Below, in pieces: positions 16,716-25,458 of a stretch of DNA of 64,000 nt. Every line of letters begins with the position of its first letter. Positions within the stretch are counted from its first letter, which is position 1. Source of the stretch: UBA11346 sp038060575 (GTDB taxonomy: Bacteria; Planctomycetota; UBA11346); the NCBI GenBank assembly GCA_964652775.1, contig CAZZAM010000016.1, positions 6,110 to 70,109 of the forward strand, in the 5' to 3' direction. The notes under the pieces are model-generated. The model was not told where the DNA came from, did not search any database, and saw only the letters and a list, made by a program, of their open reading frames with translations. Position numbers and translations under genes: made by a program.

Positions 16716-18014
16716 ATGATCGCTTGGTCTGTTCCTATATGTGGCCTCTGTCTCCTCGCAACCGCCGTTGCGTTGCGTCTCGATCATTGGCAACTCGGGA
16801 TCGTGTTGGCGGGTGTAACGCTGTTTGGTGCGATTATAGCCGGAATCATGCGAGCGCGTCCGTCCGCTGTCGTCGTCGCGATCACAGTGGTCATTGCAGC
16901 AACGCGCCTCATGCCCGACGCAATTTGGCCGTGTCCGATTTCCTGCCAGGGCGGGGCGCTGTATCAGGAACTGTTTGGCGTTTCAGTATCTGTGTGGGCC
17001 GTCGCCGGCTTGCTGGTGGTCTGCATCATTGGTTTGCGATTGGCGGCTGACGCAGATAGCGATCGGCGAAAAATTCGCAGTTACATGACGTCGTTGCTGC
17101 TGTGGACGCTTGCTGGTGGTTCGGTGTTCTTTCTCTGGATCGCCTGGCGACTGGATATGCACTGCGGCTACTGCGTTGCGGTTCACACCGGCGTCCTTGC
17201 TGCTGCCGGTTTATTCATTCGTCAGACATGGTGGAATATCCCGGCGGCCGTGCTGGGGTTCCTCGTGTTGTTGATGGCATACGGTTACGAATTACGCGTT
17301 GATACGCCAACTACTGGCGGAACCACCATCACGCAAGCGCACGAATTCCCGGGTCCGGACGAGGATTGTCCGTGTTTTCACGACGATCCTGGCACCGAGC
17401 CCGAGCCGATTCCCATCGCGCCTGAGGTGGGCTCATTCTTTGGTCCCCAAGGCAGTGCCACCGTTGCAGCCATGGTCGATCCGACGTTGCTGAGCAGCAT
17501 TGACTCAGTGCGTCGCCTAGGCTCTGACAAAGCGCCAATGATCGTTGAAGTCGCAATCGATCTGCACTGTCCGCATTGCGCGACCGCGTTGACGCCGCTC
17601 ATGCGTAGGCTCAAGCCACTTGCCAACGCTGGACGGATTGAGGTCATCGAGCGTTTCATGCTCCGGCGGAGTAATCCCCACGGAGCAGAACTGGCCGGCC
17701 ACGTGTTGGCCGCCGGAACCAGTACCCAATTCCAATTCCTGGTCAGCCTCTTGGTGGGGAGCCGCGATGACGCTGGCTGGATGTCTGTTCGTAGTCGCGT
17801 TGCCGAGATTGCCGATCCGATCCTGATCGAAACCGCCTATGCCGCCAACCGACAGGTCATCACCGCCGTGCTGGATGCGGACGGTGCCAGACTCAACAAG
17901 CTCCAGGTTCGCCAAACACCGTTTGTCGTGCTCAGCAAGCGAACAGGGGAGGAGTTGCACCGCTGGGTGGGCGATCAGGTTGACCCCGCGGCGATTGTGG
18001 CGGGTATTCCGTGA
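16716..18014 (+). CDS. VKOR-DsbA fusion, disulfide-bond formation enzyme
   Basis: A 432-residue membrane protein combining a vitamin K epoxide reductase-like (VKOR) quinone-linked oxidase with a thioredoxin-fold DsbA-like domain. Membrane helices fill about 4-190. VKOR cysteines are visible as a pair in PCPISCQGGALYQELFG (Cys73, Cys77) and the active CxxC in HCGYCVAVH (Cys150, Cys153). A linker of about 90 residues (with a CPC) leads to a periplasmic domain with active site CPHC (285-288) and the cis-proline loop in RQTPFVVL. Such fusions oxidise secreted proteins and pass electrons to quinone, replacing DsbA plus DsbB. Start ATG 16716. The next gene begins 87 bp downstream on the same strand. 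Confidence 0.88.
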   Translation: MIAWSVPICGLCLLATAVALRLDHWQLGIVLAGVTLFGAIIAGIMRARPSAVVVAITVVIAATRLMPDAIWPCPISCQGGALYQELFGVSVSVWAVAGLLVVCIIGLRLAADADSDRRKIRSYMTSLLLWTLAGGSVFFLWIAWRLDMHCGYCVAVHTGVLAAAGLFIRQTWWNIPAAVLGFLVLLMAYGYELRVDTPTTGGTTITQAHEFPGPDEDCPCFHDDPGTEPEPIPIAPEVGSFFGPQGSATVAAMVDPTLLSSIDSVRRLGSDKAPMIVEVAIDLHCPHCATALTPLMRRLKPLANAGRIEVIERFMLRRSNPHGAELAGHVLAAGTSTQFQFLVSLLVGSRDDAGWMSVRSRVAEIADPILIETAYAANRQVITAVLDADGARLNKLQVRQTPFVVLSKRTGEELHRWVGDQVDPAAIVAGIP

Positions 18015-18101
18015 AAACATTGCTGTAAGAAAGGTCATTTGACCGGCATTACCTGGCTGATGATTCTCAACCACGCCCTCCCAACCGCAGATGCACAACG
18101 C

Positions 18102-21100
18102 ATGAGCGACACCTCCAACCGTGATAACGAGCTCTTGGCCGCCTGGGTCCAACGCCACGACCGCGATGCCCTAGCGCAGTTGTTTGCCCGGCTGACCCGT
18201 CCGGCGCTGGCCGTGGCCAGTCGATTGGCTGGAGATCACGCCGAGGATGCCGTCCAGGAGGGCTTTCTTGCGGCGATGCGTGGTGCTAAGCCGAGTCGCA
18301 TTGACGACGCTCGTGGCTGGGTCCTTGCCGTGGTCGCCAACGCCGCGCGCCAGCAGCGACGCTCGCAGGTGAGACGAGTTCAGCATGAGGCACGCGTCGA
18401 TGTACTGACGAGTCCGGATCCGACGCCAGAGCCGAGCGACGATCTCATGCAACAGGTTACGCGGGCCATGCAGCGTCTTCAAATCGCTGAGCGCGAGGCG
18501 CTCGAACTACGAGTCATTGACGGCCTCAGTAGCAACGAAGTCGGTCGCGTGCTTGGTCGCCGTCCAGGCACCGTCGATGTCCAGGTTCATCGCGCGATGG
18601 AGAAACTGCGCACGTGGCTTGGTGCATCGGCCACGCCGGCGGCGTTGGCGATCGCCATCCAAACAGCAACCCCAGCAGCCGAGCCGTCTGTCGCCCTGAC
18701 CGCACGTATTGCCGAGAGCGCCGCCACGGGGCCGGTTCCTACCACGCTACCGATGTGGCCGTGGTACCTCGCTGGCGGTGTAGTCGCGGCTGGCATCGCA
18801 GTCGCCGCGCAATTGACGCTGTCATCGCCAGTTATTCCGCCATCGCCAGTGACTACGCCAGTGACAGCAATGTCTGCTCCACCAGTCGTGCTGGCAGATC
18901 CGCCACGACCACAAGATGCACCGTGGGGTGGACGCGCAGCACAGCTGTTAGCGTTGATTCGTCCCGAACATGAGATGTCAGGGGGCATGGATCTCGACTG
19001 GATCAAGCGTCGCGGAGTTGATCTCAAACCAACCAGTCTGTTCGCTGATCCGCGCATGGCACCGGCCTGGGCTGAAATACGCAAGCAATTGGCACTGTTC
19101 GCAGCCGTGTCGCCCTTTCCAGATTATGCGACTGCGTGGGATGCGGCAGGGGGCATGATCGTTAGTGGAACCATGGGTCAGCAACTTGGCAGCTATCAGG
19201 AGAAGCCAGCGTTCTTGCAGTGCATGGAGCTTGGTCAGCAAGCTCAGGTGGTGCACGAGCGGTTTCAAGCCATGTGGCAAGTGCACGTTCCGGTACGCTT
19301 AGACAACACGCGTTGGATGACGGCGGAGGACAAAGCGCTCTTGGTCCAACCCAAGCAAGCAGCAGTCAATCTCCCGCTGGATGCACCGCTGTGGATCCGC
19401 TGGCGGGACGCGTCCTTCTTGCCGCAGTTCGCAGCTTTGGACCGTGATCGCAGTGATCCCGTCCGTTTGGCGGACTGGTTCGGTCCGAATTGGCGGATCG
19501 CTAAGCCCGAGGTGACCATGCGGCTCTTGCCTGGCAATGGGACGTGGGTGACAACCACGACGGTGACCGGCGTTGCGTTGCCGCTCCATCCGTTGTCAGC
19601 GGCAGTGAATGGGCCGTTGTCCGGGACGACGCCCTGTGGCCGCTGGGCGCATGCCGCCATCGGCCTGAACGCTGTCGTGTTACGACGTCTGGTTATCGAT
19701 GTGTTGCCGGAGTTGCCACCTGGATTGACTGGTGATGTCGCGGTGACGGTTGATCCCGGCACGCCGTTGCCTGTATTCGGACTCATTATTGGCCTTCGCG
19801 AAGAACCTGGTCAACGTGCTGGAATAACTCGCGTGCTGGAGCGGTTTGGCGCAGCGGCGTTGCCGGATACGAACGAAGGTCCAGCATGGACGATCGCAGC
19901 ACCGTTTGGCATGGTGACGATCGTCCTGGGCCGCGATCGACTCGTCGCGACGACGGCCGCAGATCCGACGCCGTGGTTCGCGGTCGGCCAAGCCGATGAG
20001 CGTCTGGCTCGTGGGGCAATCGATCCGGCGGCGTTGAAGCCGTGGCTGCCGATGCTGTGGGCACAAATCCCACAAAAATCCACGCCGTTTGAGGAGACAT
20101 ACCTGCAATATGCGCTCTGCTCGTTGAATGAGAGTCTCGCGTTTCACTGCACCGGTTCACAGACCCGGCAGCTTGGTGATCCCCTAGCCATGTTTTCCCA
20201 GGCGTCGCAACGCGGTATCGAAGAAAACGGAGTCGATCTTCGGACATATACTATGTCACATGGCAGGTGGCGAGGCACCACTGAGTCCGTGAATCGGCAC
20301 GGGGCTGTTTCCGCCTATGCTGCGCTCCTGCTGCGAAAATTGAGTTCCGGCACATTCGATCCCATCCGACACATGGCGGTCTATCGGTCGGATGTGAAAA
20401 CGCATCCCAACGACATTCATTTTGGTTCAGCGTTTATTCGCATAGGAACTGATGCCTGGGTTGATGTCGGAGCGGCTTGGTCTAACCGTGTTGTCATTCG
20501 ATCACGAAAGGAACTGGCCACAGCGACCGATATATTTCAACGGCCGTTGGCACTGATGACTGCGATCAAGGCCGAGGACCTTGAGGTGGTTTCCCTGGGG
20601 GAACGACCGGAAGTGCGTTGGCGCACGTGGATCCCACCACTCGCGGTGGTGATGGATCATCTACCGGCTTGGAAGTTAGACATTCGTCAGGAACGGGATG
20701 GGCGCATGGTGGCAACCGAGCAGGGTTGGCCGCTGTTGCCTATCGGTGTTGTTCCTGCTGTCCTCGACGGACCACAGGCCAGGCACATATACCACGACCG
20801 ACTCGATGTACGCGATGCTGCGCGAGTTCGCACGCGTCACGCGGCGCGGATAGCAGCACTTGAACAGATTCGCCAAGCCATTGAACGATTCACGCAAGAG
20901 TCCGATAATCATCTTGGTTCATCCGGAAAGACACCTCAATTGAGTAGCGTGCTCGCACGCAGTGGCTGTGATGTTGCGGTTTTGGCACCGCTCTTTCAGG
21001 GGCGGACGCCGACCACGGCAGAGATCGATGGCCTGGGCCGGTACTTACCATGCGATTGGACAGGAATGACCGAATACAGTTCGCCGTATTTTCAGGTTGC

Positions 21101-21335
21101 CGGTAAGATGATGTGGAGTGCGCCCGTGTTAACGGTGTTGCTCGAACCGGGATGGGTGGCTCTCATCCCCGACAAACGCTATCCAGATAGACGCGTGCAG
21201 GTCACATCATGCCCTTTCCCCACGTCAGCGCAGCCAAACGACCCCAAGCCCGGGCCGGCGCCGGGTAAACAGGCGCCCCGTCAACCCCAGCCCCGGGCCC
21301 CAACCCCGCCCCCACCCCCTCCTGAATGGCTTTGA
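18102..21335 (+). CDS. Membrane-tethered ECF sigma factor with large C-terminal domain
   Basis: As drawn, a 1077-residue protein. Residues 1-60 carry an ECF sigma2 region (AEDAVQEGFLAAMRG). About 115-175 is sigma4 with a helix-turn-helix (LSSNEVGRVLGRRPGTVDVQVHRA). One membrane helix follows at about 219-241 (WYLAGGVVAAGIAVAAQLTL), then about 830 residues predicted outside the membrane with no family recognised. The arrangement suggests a sigma factor held at the membrane by a sensory extracytoplasmic part and possibly released by proteolysis (inference). ATG 18102 is chosen over the upstream frame extension. The 3' end is corrupted: positions after about 21210 are an error-rich contig end. 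The intact copy beyond the gap (21468-21581) gives the real Pro/Gln-rich tail ending PPPVRTDF and a TGA at 21579-21581. Confidence 0.82.
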   Translation: MSDTSNRDNELLAAWVQRHDRDALAQLFARLTRPALAVASRLAGDHAEDAVQEGFLAAMRGAKPSRIDDARGWVLAVVANAARQQRRSQVRRVQHEARVDVLTSPDPTPEPSDDLMQQVTRAMQRLQIAEREALELRVIDGLSSNEVGRVLGRRPGTVDVQVHRAMEKLRTWLGASATPAALAIAIQTATPAAEPSVALTARIAESAATGPVPTTLPMWPWYLAGGVVAAGIAVAAQLTLSSPVIPPSPVTTPVTAMSAPPVVLADPPRPQDAPWGGRAAQLLALIRPEHEMSGGMDLDWIKRRGVDLKPTSLFADPRMAPAWAEIRKQLALFAAVSPFPDYATAWDAAGGMIVSGTMGQQLGSYQEKPAFLQCMELGQQAQVVHERFQAMWQVHVPVRLDNTRWMTAEDKALLVQPKQAAVNLPLDAPLWIRWRDASFLPQFAALDRDRSDPVRLADWFGPNWRIAKPEVTMRLLPGNGTWVTTTTVTGVALPLHPLSAAVNGPLSGTTPCGRWAHAAIGLNAVVLRRLVIDVLPELPPGLTGDVAVTVDPGTPLPVFGLIIGLREEPGQRAGITRVLERFGAAALPDTNEGPAWTIAAPFGMVTIVLGRDRLVATTAADPTPWFAVGQADERLARGAIDPAALKPWLPMLWAQIPQKSTPFEETYLQYALCSLNESLAFHCTGSQTRQLGDPLAMFSQASQRGIEENGVDLRTYTMSHGRWRGTTESVNRHGAVSAYAALLLRKLSSGTFDPIRHMAVYRSDVKTHPNDIHFGSAFIRIGTDAWVDVGAAWSNRVVIRSRKELATATDIFQRPLALMTAIKAEDLEVVSLGERPEVRWRTWIPPLAVVMDHLPAWKLDIRQERDGRMVATEQGWPLLPIGVVPAVLDGPQARHIYHDRLDVRDAARVRTRHAARIAALEQIRQAIERFTQESDNHLGSSGKTPQLSSVLARSGCDVAVLAPLFQGRTPTTAEIDGLGRYLPCDWTGMTEYSSPYFQVAGKMMWSAPVLTVLLEPGWVALIPDKRYPDRRVQVTSCPFPTSAQPNDPKPGPAPGKQAPRQPQPRAPTPPPPPPEWL
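21228..21303. repeat. Contig-end duplicate of 21468-21543 (assembly artefact)
   Basis: The stretch from GCGCAGCCAAACGACCCC onward matches 21468-21543 at a constant offset of 240 bp. Differences in this copy are almost all changes to C, and the run becomes pure C/G-rich. This looks like sequencing error at a contig end rather than a biological repeat. Confidence 0.8.
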
Positions 21336-21443
21336 CCACGCCCTTCTCCACGGCGGGGATGAACTCCTTGGGCACATTGCCACCGACCACCTCGTTGGCG
21401 AACTGGTTGCCCTGCCCCCTGGACTGAGGCGCTACGCGGAGAA
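21319..21443 (-). pseudogene. Elongation factor G fragment, chimeric contig end
   Basis: On the minus strand this reads GNQFANEVVGGNVPKEFIP, then AVEKGVVKAIQE. That is the conserved EF-G domain IV segment (FxNxVVGGxVPKEFIPAVEKG). It has no start, no stop and no rest of the gene, and is fused directly to the error-rich end of the sigma-factor gene. It is best explained as a chimeric contig end next to the 10-N gap, not a real gene here. Confidence 0.8.
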
Positions 21444-21453
21444 NNNNNNNNNN
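21444..21453. other. Assembly gap (10 N)
   Basis: Ten N separate two contigs whose ends overlap in sequence, so the true gap is probably negative in length: the sequence on the right continues the sigma-factor gene. Confidence 0.95.
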
Positions 21454-21581
21454 CTTACCCCCGGTCCGCGCAGCCAAACGACCCCACGCCCGGGCCGGCG
21501 CCTGTTAAACAGGCGCCACGTCAACGCCAGCCGCTGGACCAACCAGCGCCCCAACCACCGCCGGTGCGTACGGACTTCTGA
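21454..21581 (+). CDS. True 3' end of the tethered sigma-factor gene
   Basis: Beyond the gap the frame reads QPNDPTPGPAPVKQAPRQ, then a Gln/Pro-rich run ending PPPVRTDF and TGA at 21579-21581. It restates the end of the preceding gene without the C-biased errors and represents its real C-terminus. Confidence 0.7.
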
Positions 21582-21637
21582 TCTGGGAACTGCTTGCCGC
21601 TTGGCCTTTGGCCCAGGTTCCAGAGTATGCCCCGCCC

Positions 21638-22714
21638 ATGGCCCGAGTCGTTGTTGGTATGTCTGGTGGAGTGGACTCGTCCCTGGCGGCGGCGTTGCTG
21701 GCCGAGCAGGGTCACGAAGTAGTTGGCGTCACGCTCAAGCTGTGGCCGTGCGCTGAACTCGATGGCGGCTTCACCAAGCCTGACGCCTGCTGCAGTCCGA
21801 CTGAAACGCGCGATGCGCGAGCGGTTGCGGTTGGTCGTGGGATTGCCCACTACGTGGTCGATGCCGAGGACGAATTCCGCCGCGGCGTGGTTGAGGATTT
21901 TCTTGATGGCTATGCCCGTGGTCAGACGCCAAGTCCATGCGTGCGCTGCAACGAGACGGTGAAGTTTGGCACGCTCTGGCAGCACGCGAAGGCGCTTGGT
22001 GCTGATCGTGTTGGTACCGGGCACTATGCCCGCATTGCACGCATTGACGGTCGTGTGGCTCCGCGTCGCGCTGCGGATACGGCGAAGGATCAGACCTATT
22101 TCCTGTGTACGTTGCAGCAGGAGCAGCTCGCGATCGCCGAGTTTCCAGTAGGGCACCTTTCCAAGCCGGAAGTGCGCGATGCGGCCCGTGCGCGGAATCT
22201 GTCGACGGCGGACAAGCACGAGAGCATGGATCTGTGTTTCCTCGGCACCGGTGGCGTCGGCGAGTTGCTACGTCGTGAGCGTCCCGATGCGTTCCGCCCT
22301 GGTCCGATCGTCGATCGCGATGGGAAGCAGGTTGGTGAACATCAGGGCCTTGGCCTGCACACGATCGGTCAACGCAAGGGGCTCGGCATCGCCGGAGCCG
22401 GCGAGCCGCTGTTTGTCTTGAAGCTCGATCAAGCGGCGAATGCGTTGGTGGTTGGTCCGCGCAGCGCGCTGGATGTGCATGAAATCGTGCTGAATAACTG
22501 CACGTGGCATCTATCGCCGCCGCCGATCACTGGTTTGCGCTGCGCGATTCGTCCGCGTCACCACAGTAAGCCGTTGGCAGCGACAGCATTTCCAGTTGAT
22601 GGCGGTGCGCGTATCGTGCTTGATCAACCAACTGTGCGCCCAGCTCCCGGTCAAGTCTGTGCGATCTATGATCCGACCGATGATCTGTGTCTCGGTGGCG
22701 GTTGGATTTGCTAA
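21638..22714 (+). CDS. mnmA: tRNA 2-thiouridylase MnmA
   Basis: Adenylates and thiolates U34 of Lys, Glu and Gln tRNAs using sulfur relayed from a cysteine desulfurase. The PP-loop GMSGGVDSS is near the N-terminus. The first catalytic cysteine is in TPSPCVRCNETVKFG and the second in SMDLCFLG (more often QDICFI in the family). GTGHYARI and DQTYFLCTL are also characteristic. The start is ATG 21638 (MARVVVGMSGG), giving 358 residues; a TTG ten codons upstream is less likely. The gene is cytosolic and convergent with hrpB, with a structured repeat filling the gap. Confidence 0.96.
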   Translation: MARVVVGMSGGVDSSLAAALLAEQGHEVVGVTLKLWPCAELDGGFTKPDACCSPTETRDARAVAVGRGIAHYVVDAEDEFRRGVVEDFLDGYARGQTPSPCVRCNETVKFGTLWQHAKALGADRVGTGHYARIARIDGRVAPRRAADTAKDQTYFLCTLQQEQLAIAEFPVGHLSKPEVRDAARARNLSTADKHESMDLCFLGTGGVGELLRRERPDAFRPGPIVDRDGKQVGEHQGLGLHTIGQRKGLGIAGAGEPLFVLKLDQAANALVVGPRSALDVHEIVLNNCTWHLSPPPITGLRCAIRPRHHSKPLAATAFPVDGGARIVLDQPTVRPAPGQVCAIYDPTDDLCLGGGWIC

Positions 22715-22862
22715 GCTTTTTGCTGTGGGGCTCTGCCCCACTCCCCGCGGGCTTGTCGGCGTTCGATTTCGCGTCGCTACGCTCGCGAAATCGTGGCGCA
22801 TGGGCTTCGCCCATTATATGCGCCAACACTCTGACGTCGCCCGTGTCACTCCGGGACACACG
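22715..22862. repeat. Structured intergenic repeat R3, copy A
   Basis: Fills the whole gap between convergent mnmA and hrpB. Hairpin 1: GTGGGGC-TCT-GCCCCAC (22725-22741). Hairpin 2: CGATTTCGCG (22764-22773) with CGCGAAATCG (22784-22793). Hairpin 3: TGGCGCA-TGGGC-TTC-GCCCA, bulge TTATA, TGCGCCA (22794-22825). A conserved CGTGT-ACTCCGG segment follows. It is closely related to 54512-54673, with compensating changes in hairpin 3. Confidence 0.75.
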
Positions 22863-25379
22863 CTATTGCCGCGGTCGCCCTTTAGCTACGGCTTGCGCGG
22901 TCAGCGGATCGTCTGGCCAACTGTGTTTGGGATAACGACCACGCAGATCCTTGCGGACTTGCGGATAGGTACGCGCCCAGAATCCAGCGAGGTCGTCGGT
23001 GACTTGTTCGGGTCGGTAGTTGGGGCCGAGCAAGTGCAGTAGCACCTTGATGCGACCACCAGCGACAGTCGGCGTGTCGCGTGATCCAAATAATTCCTGA
23101 AGTCGCACAGCAAGAATCGGAGGACGTCCGGGTTCGCTGTAGTCGAGACGAATCTGCGATCCACTGGGTACAGCCAACTTGTCTGGTGCATGTGAGGTCA
23201 ATGCAGCCGCGCCTTCGCGGCCGAGATGCCCGGTCAACCAATCGTGCCATGGTTTGGCTTCGAGGTTTGCGCGCGAGCGGCAGCCAGTGCAGGCATCACG
23301 GACGAGTTGCGTGAGGTCAGGTCGTTGCGGCGCAAGATCCGGTGCGGTCGCGGTCAGCCACGCAAGTCGGTCCAGTAATCGCGCAGCTTCGACATCGGTG
23401 CGAACTATGCGCTCGGCATCTGCGGTGACGTTGTCAGCGAGGAAGGAGGCAATCGTTTCCGGATCGGCCTGAGCGCCGGGGTTTGCTTTCACCAGCAAAT
23501 CGTCCCACCACCAGCCGGCCGAGCTTTCGACACGACCGCGTGCAGCATCCCAGGTCAGACGGTCGCGGCGCTGCAAACGGCCGGGAAACACCGCATTGAG
23601 ATCACCATCGTCCACTGCGCAGGCCAAGCGCACGGCAATCGATGCCCGGCCAGGCGCGTTGATGCCTTGTACGCTGAGCGCGAGAAACAACGGCTCGCGC
23701 GGATGGCCTTTGCGCGCAGCTAGCGCGGAGGTTTCATCCAGCTCGACGGTCATGCCGCCGGACATCGCAGCGCGGTTCGCGTCGGGTGCGGCGCGCACAC
23801 AGAGGCGATCAGGCCACGCAGCGATGCAGAGCCGGGCGACGATCTCGTGATTGGCTGGTTCCTCGCCACCGCTGCGTTCGCCACCGGCGAGGCGCAGAAA
23901 ATCACTCAGGGTGCGGCGGGCTTCAAAGATCGCGCCTTGGTCGATGCCGAGATCGCGTGGCGCACGTTGCAGCAGGTCCAGACGATCGCTGAGATCGGTC
24001 GGCGCCGGATCAATTGGCCGATCATCGCGGCGCGGTGGACGGCGCAGATCGCGCCCTGATAGGACGGCGGCGATAGCAGCGCCGAGGTGTGGTCTGCCCG
24101 CTTCGCTTGCGGCCAGCAACAGTCGCCCAATGCGCGGATGCGTTGGTAATCGTGCAAGACGCTGACCAAGCGGCGTGAGCGCACCGTAGGCATCAACGCA
24201 GGCACCAAGGGCCGCGAGCAGATGTTCACCGGCATCATGGCGCTGGTGTTCAGGTGCTTCATACCACGGAAAGGTGCGGGTATCGGCTCCGTGCAGACCT
24301 TTGAGCGTGAGCAGAAACGGTGCGAGATCGACGCGCGCGATTTCTGGTTCGGTGCGCTCGGGCATGCGTGCCTGAGTCAACGGCGACCACAGGCGGATGC
24401 AGCGTCCAGGTGCGGTGCGGCCAGCACGACCAGCACGCTGATCAGCGGCGGCGCGCGAGCATGGCTCAAGTCCCAGATCGTCGATACCGCGTAGGGGGTC
24501 GAAGCGATTGACGCGCTGTAATCCGGCGTCGATCACGGTGCGGATGCCGGGAATGGTCAGCGACGTTTCGGCGACGTTGGTAGCGAGAACGACTTTCCGT
24601 CGATCGGCTGGTTTGAGCGCGGCATCCTGTTCTTCGGGTGGCAGGCCGCCGTGCAACGGCAGGACGAGGAGATCGTCGCGTTCGCCAATTGCCGCAGCGC
24701 AGCCACGGATTTCACCGACCCCAGGCAGGAAAACGAGCATATCGCCAGCATCGCTGCGCTTGGCTTCGTTGGCGACGGCTTCAGCAACGCGTTCGGGCAG
24801 CGAGCGGACATCGCCGGAGCGTCCTTCACGCAGTTCAACCGGATGGCACGGCGCGGCGACTTCCATGATCGGCGCGTCGCCAAGGAACGCGGCAATCGGG
24901 CGGGGATCCATTGTCGCGCTCATCACGCAGATACGCAGATCCGGGCGCAGGCTACGGCGCAATTCGGCGCACCAGGCTAGCGCGAGATCTGCGTGCAGGC
25001 TGCGTTCATGGAATTCGTCTAGGACGACGCACGACACGCCTTCCAGAAGCGGATCGTCGGCCAAGCGCCGTGTCAGCGTGCCTTCGGTCATCACCCATAA
25101 GCGGGTCGCGCGATTGCCGACGCGTTCGTGGCGCACGCTGTAGCCAACTTCATCGCCCAGTCGCCATCCGCGTTCGGAGGCAATTCGGGCGGCGAGACTG
25201 CGGGCGGCGATGCGACGTGGCTGAAGGAGTAGGATTTCGCCAGGCCCCAGTTCAATCAGGGCTGGCGCGATGCGTGTGCTTTTGCCGGCACCAGGAGCGG
25301 CAGTCAGAACCAACGAGCCGTTTGTACGGAGATGATTCAGAGCCCTGGAAACGTGGGCGTCGATCGGAAGTTGGATCAT
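22863..25379 (-). CDS. hrpB: ATP-dependent helicase HrpB
   Basis: An 838-residue DEAH-type superfamily 2 helicase, close to the E. coli HrpB length of about 810-820. It shows motif I APGAGKST, motif II in the DExH form DEFH (VVLDEFHERSLHADLA), motif III SATMD, and motif VI in the region ADQRAGRAGRTAPG. The C-terminal HrpB-specific region ends PQVRKDLRGRYPKHSWPDDP, a typical signature. Its cellular role is poorly known even in model bacteria. ATG 25379 has no strong ribosome binding site. It lies 79 bp downstream of the STAS gene on the same strand, with a hairpin between them. Confidence 0.95.
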   Translation of the reverse strand: MIQLPIDAHVSRALNHLRTNGSLVLTAAPGAGKSTRIAPALIELGPGEILLLQPRRIAARSLAARIASERGWRLGDEVGYSVRHERVGNRATRLWVMTEGTLTRRLADDPLLEGVSCVVLDEFHERSLHADLALAWCAELRRSLRPDLRICVMSATMDPRPIAAFLGDAPIMEVAAPCHPVELREGRSGDVRSLPERVAEAVANEAKRSDAGDMLVFLPGVGEIRGCAAAIGERDDLLVLPLHGGLPPEEQDAALKPADRRKVVLATNVAETSLTIPGIRTVIDAGLQRVNRFDPLRGIDDLGLEPCSRAAADQRAGRAGRTAPGRCIRLWSPLTQARMPERTEPEIARVDLAPFLLTLKGLHGADTRTFPWYEAPEHQRHDAGEHLLAALGACVDAYGALTPLGQRLARLPTHPRIGRLLLAASEAGRPHLGAAIAAVLSGRDLRRPPRRDDRPIDPAPTDLSDRLDLLQRAPRDLGIDQGAIFEARRTLSDFLRLAGGERSGGEEPANHEIVARLCIAAWPDRLCVRAAPDANRAAMSGGMTVELDETSALAARKGHPREPLFLALSVQGINAPGRASIAVRLACAVDDGDLNAVFPGRLQRRDRLTWDAARGRVESSAGWWWDDLLVKANPGAQADPETIASFLADNVTADAERIVRTDVEAARLLDRLAWLTATAPDLAPQRPDLTQLVRDACTGCRSRANLEAKPWHDWLTGHLGREGAAALTSHAPDKLAVPSGSQIRLDYSEPGRPPILAVRLQELFGSRDTPTVAGGRIKVLLHLLGPNYRPEQVTDDLAGFWARTYPQVRKDLRGRYPKHSWPDDPLTAQAVAKGRPRQ

Positions 25380-25382
25380 ACA

Positions 25383-25441
25383 AAGGCAGAAGGAAGAAGG
25401 ATGAATGATGAAAACGGCAAACGTTTTCTTCCTTCTGCCTT
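25383..25441. terminator. 16-bp inverted repeat hairpin between STAS gene and hrpB
   Basis: AAGGCAGAAGGAAGAA (25383-25398) pairs exactly with TTCTTCCTTCTGCCTT (25426-25441). A second stem AAAACG-GCAAA-CGTTTT lies inside. It could terminate the recN-STAS transcript or be a repeat insertion. The stem is pyrimidine/purine-biased and unlike its surroundings. Confidence 0.55.
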
Positions 25442-25458
25442 CTTACCTCTTCCTTTAC

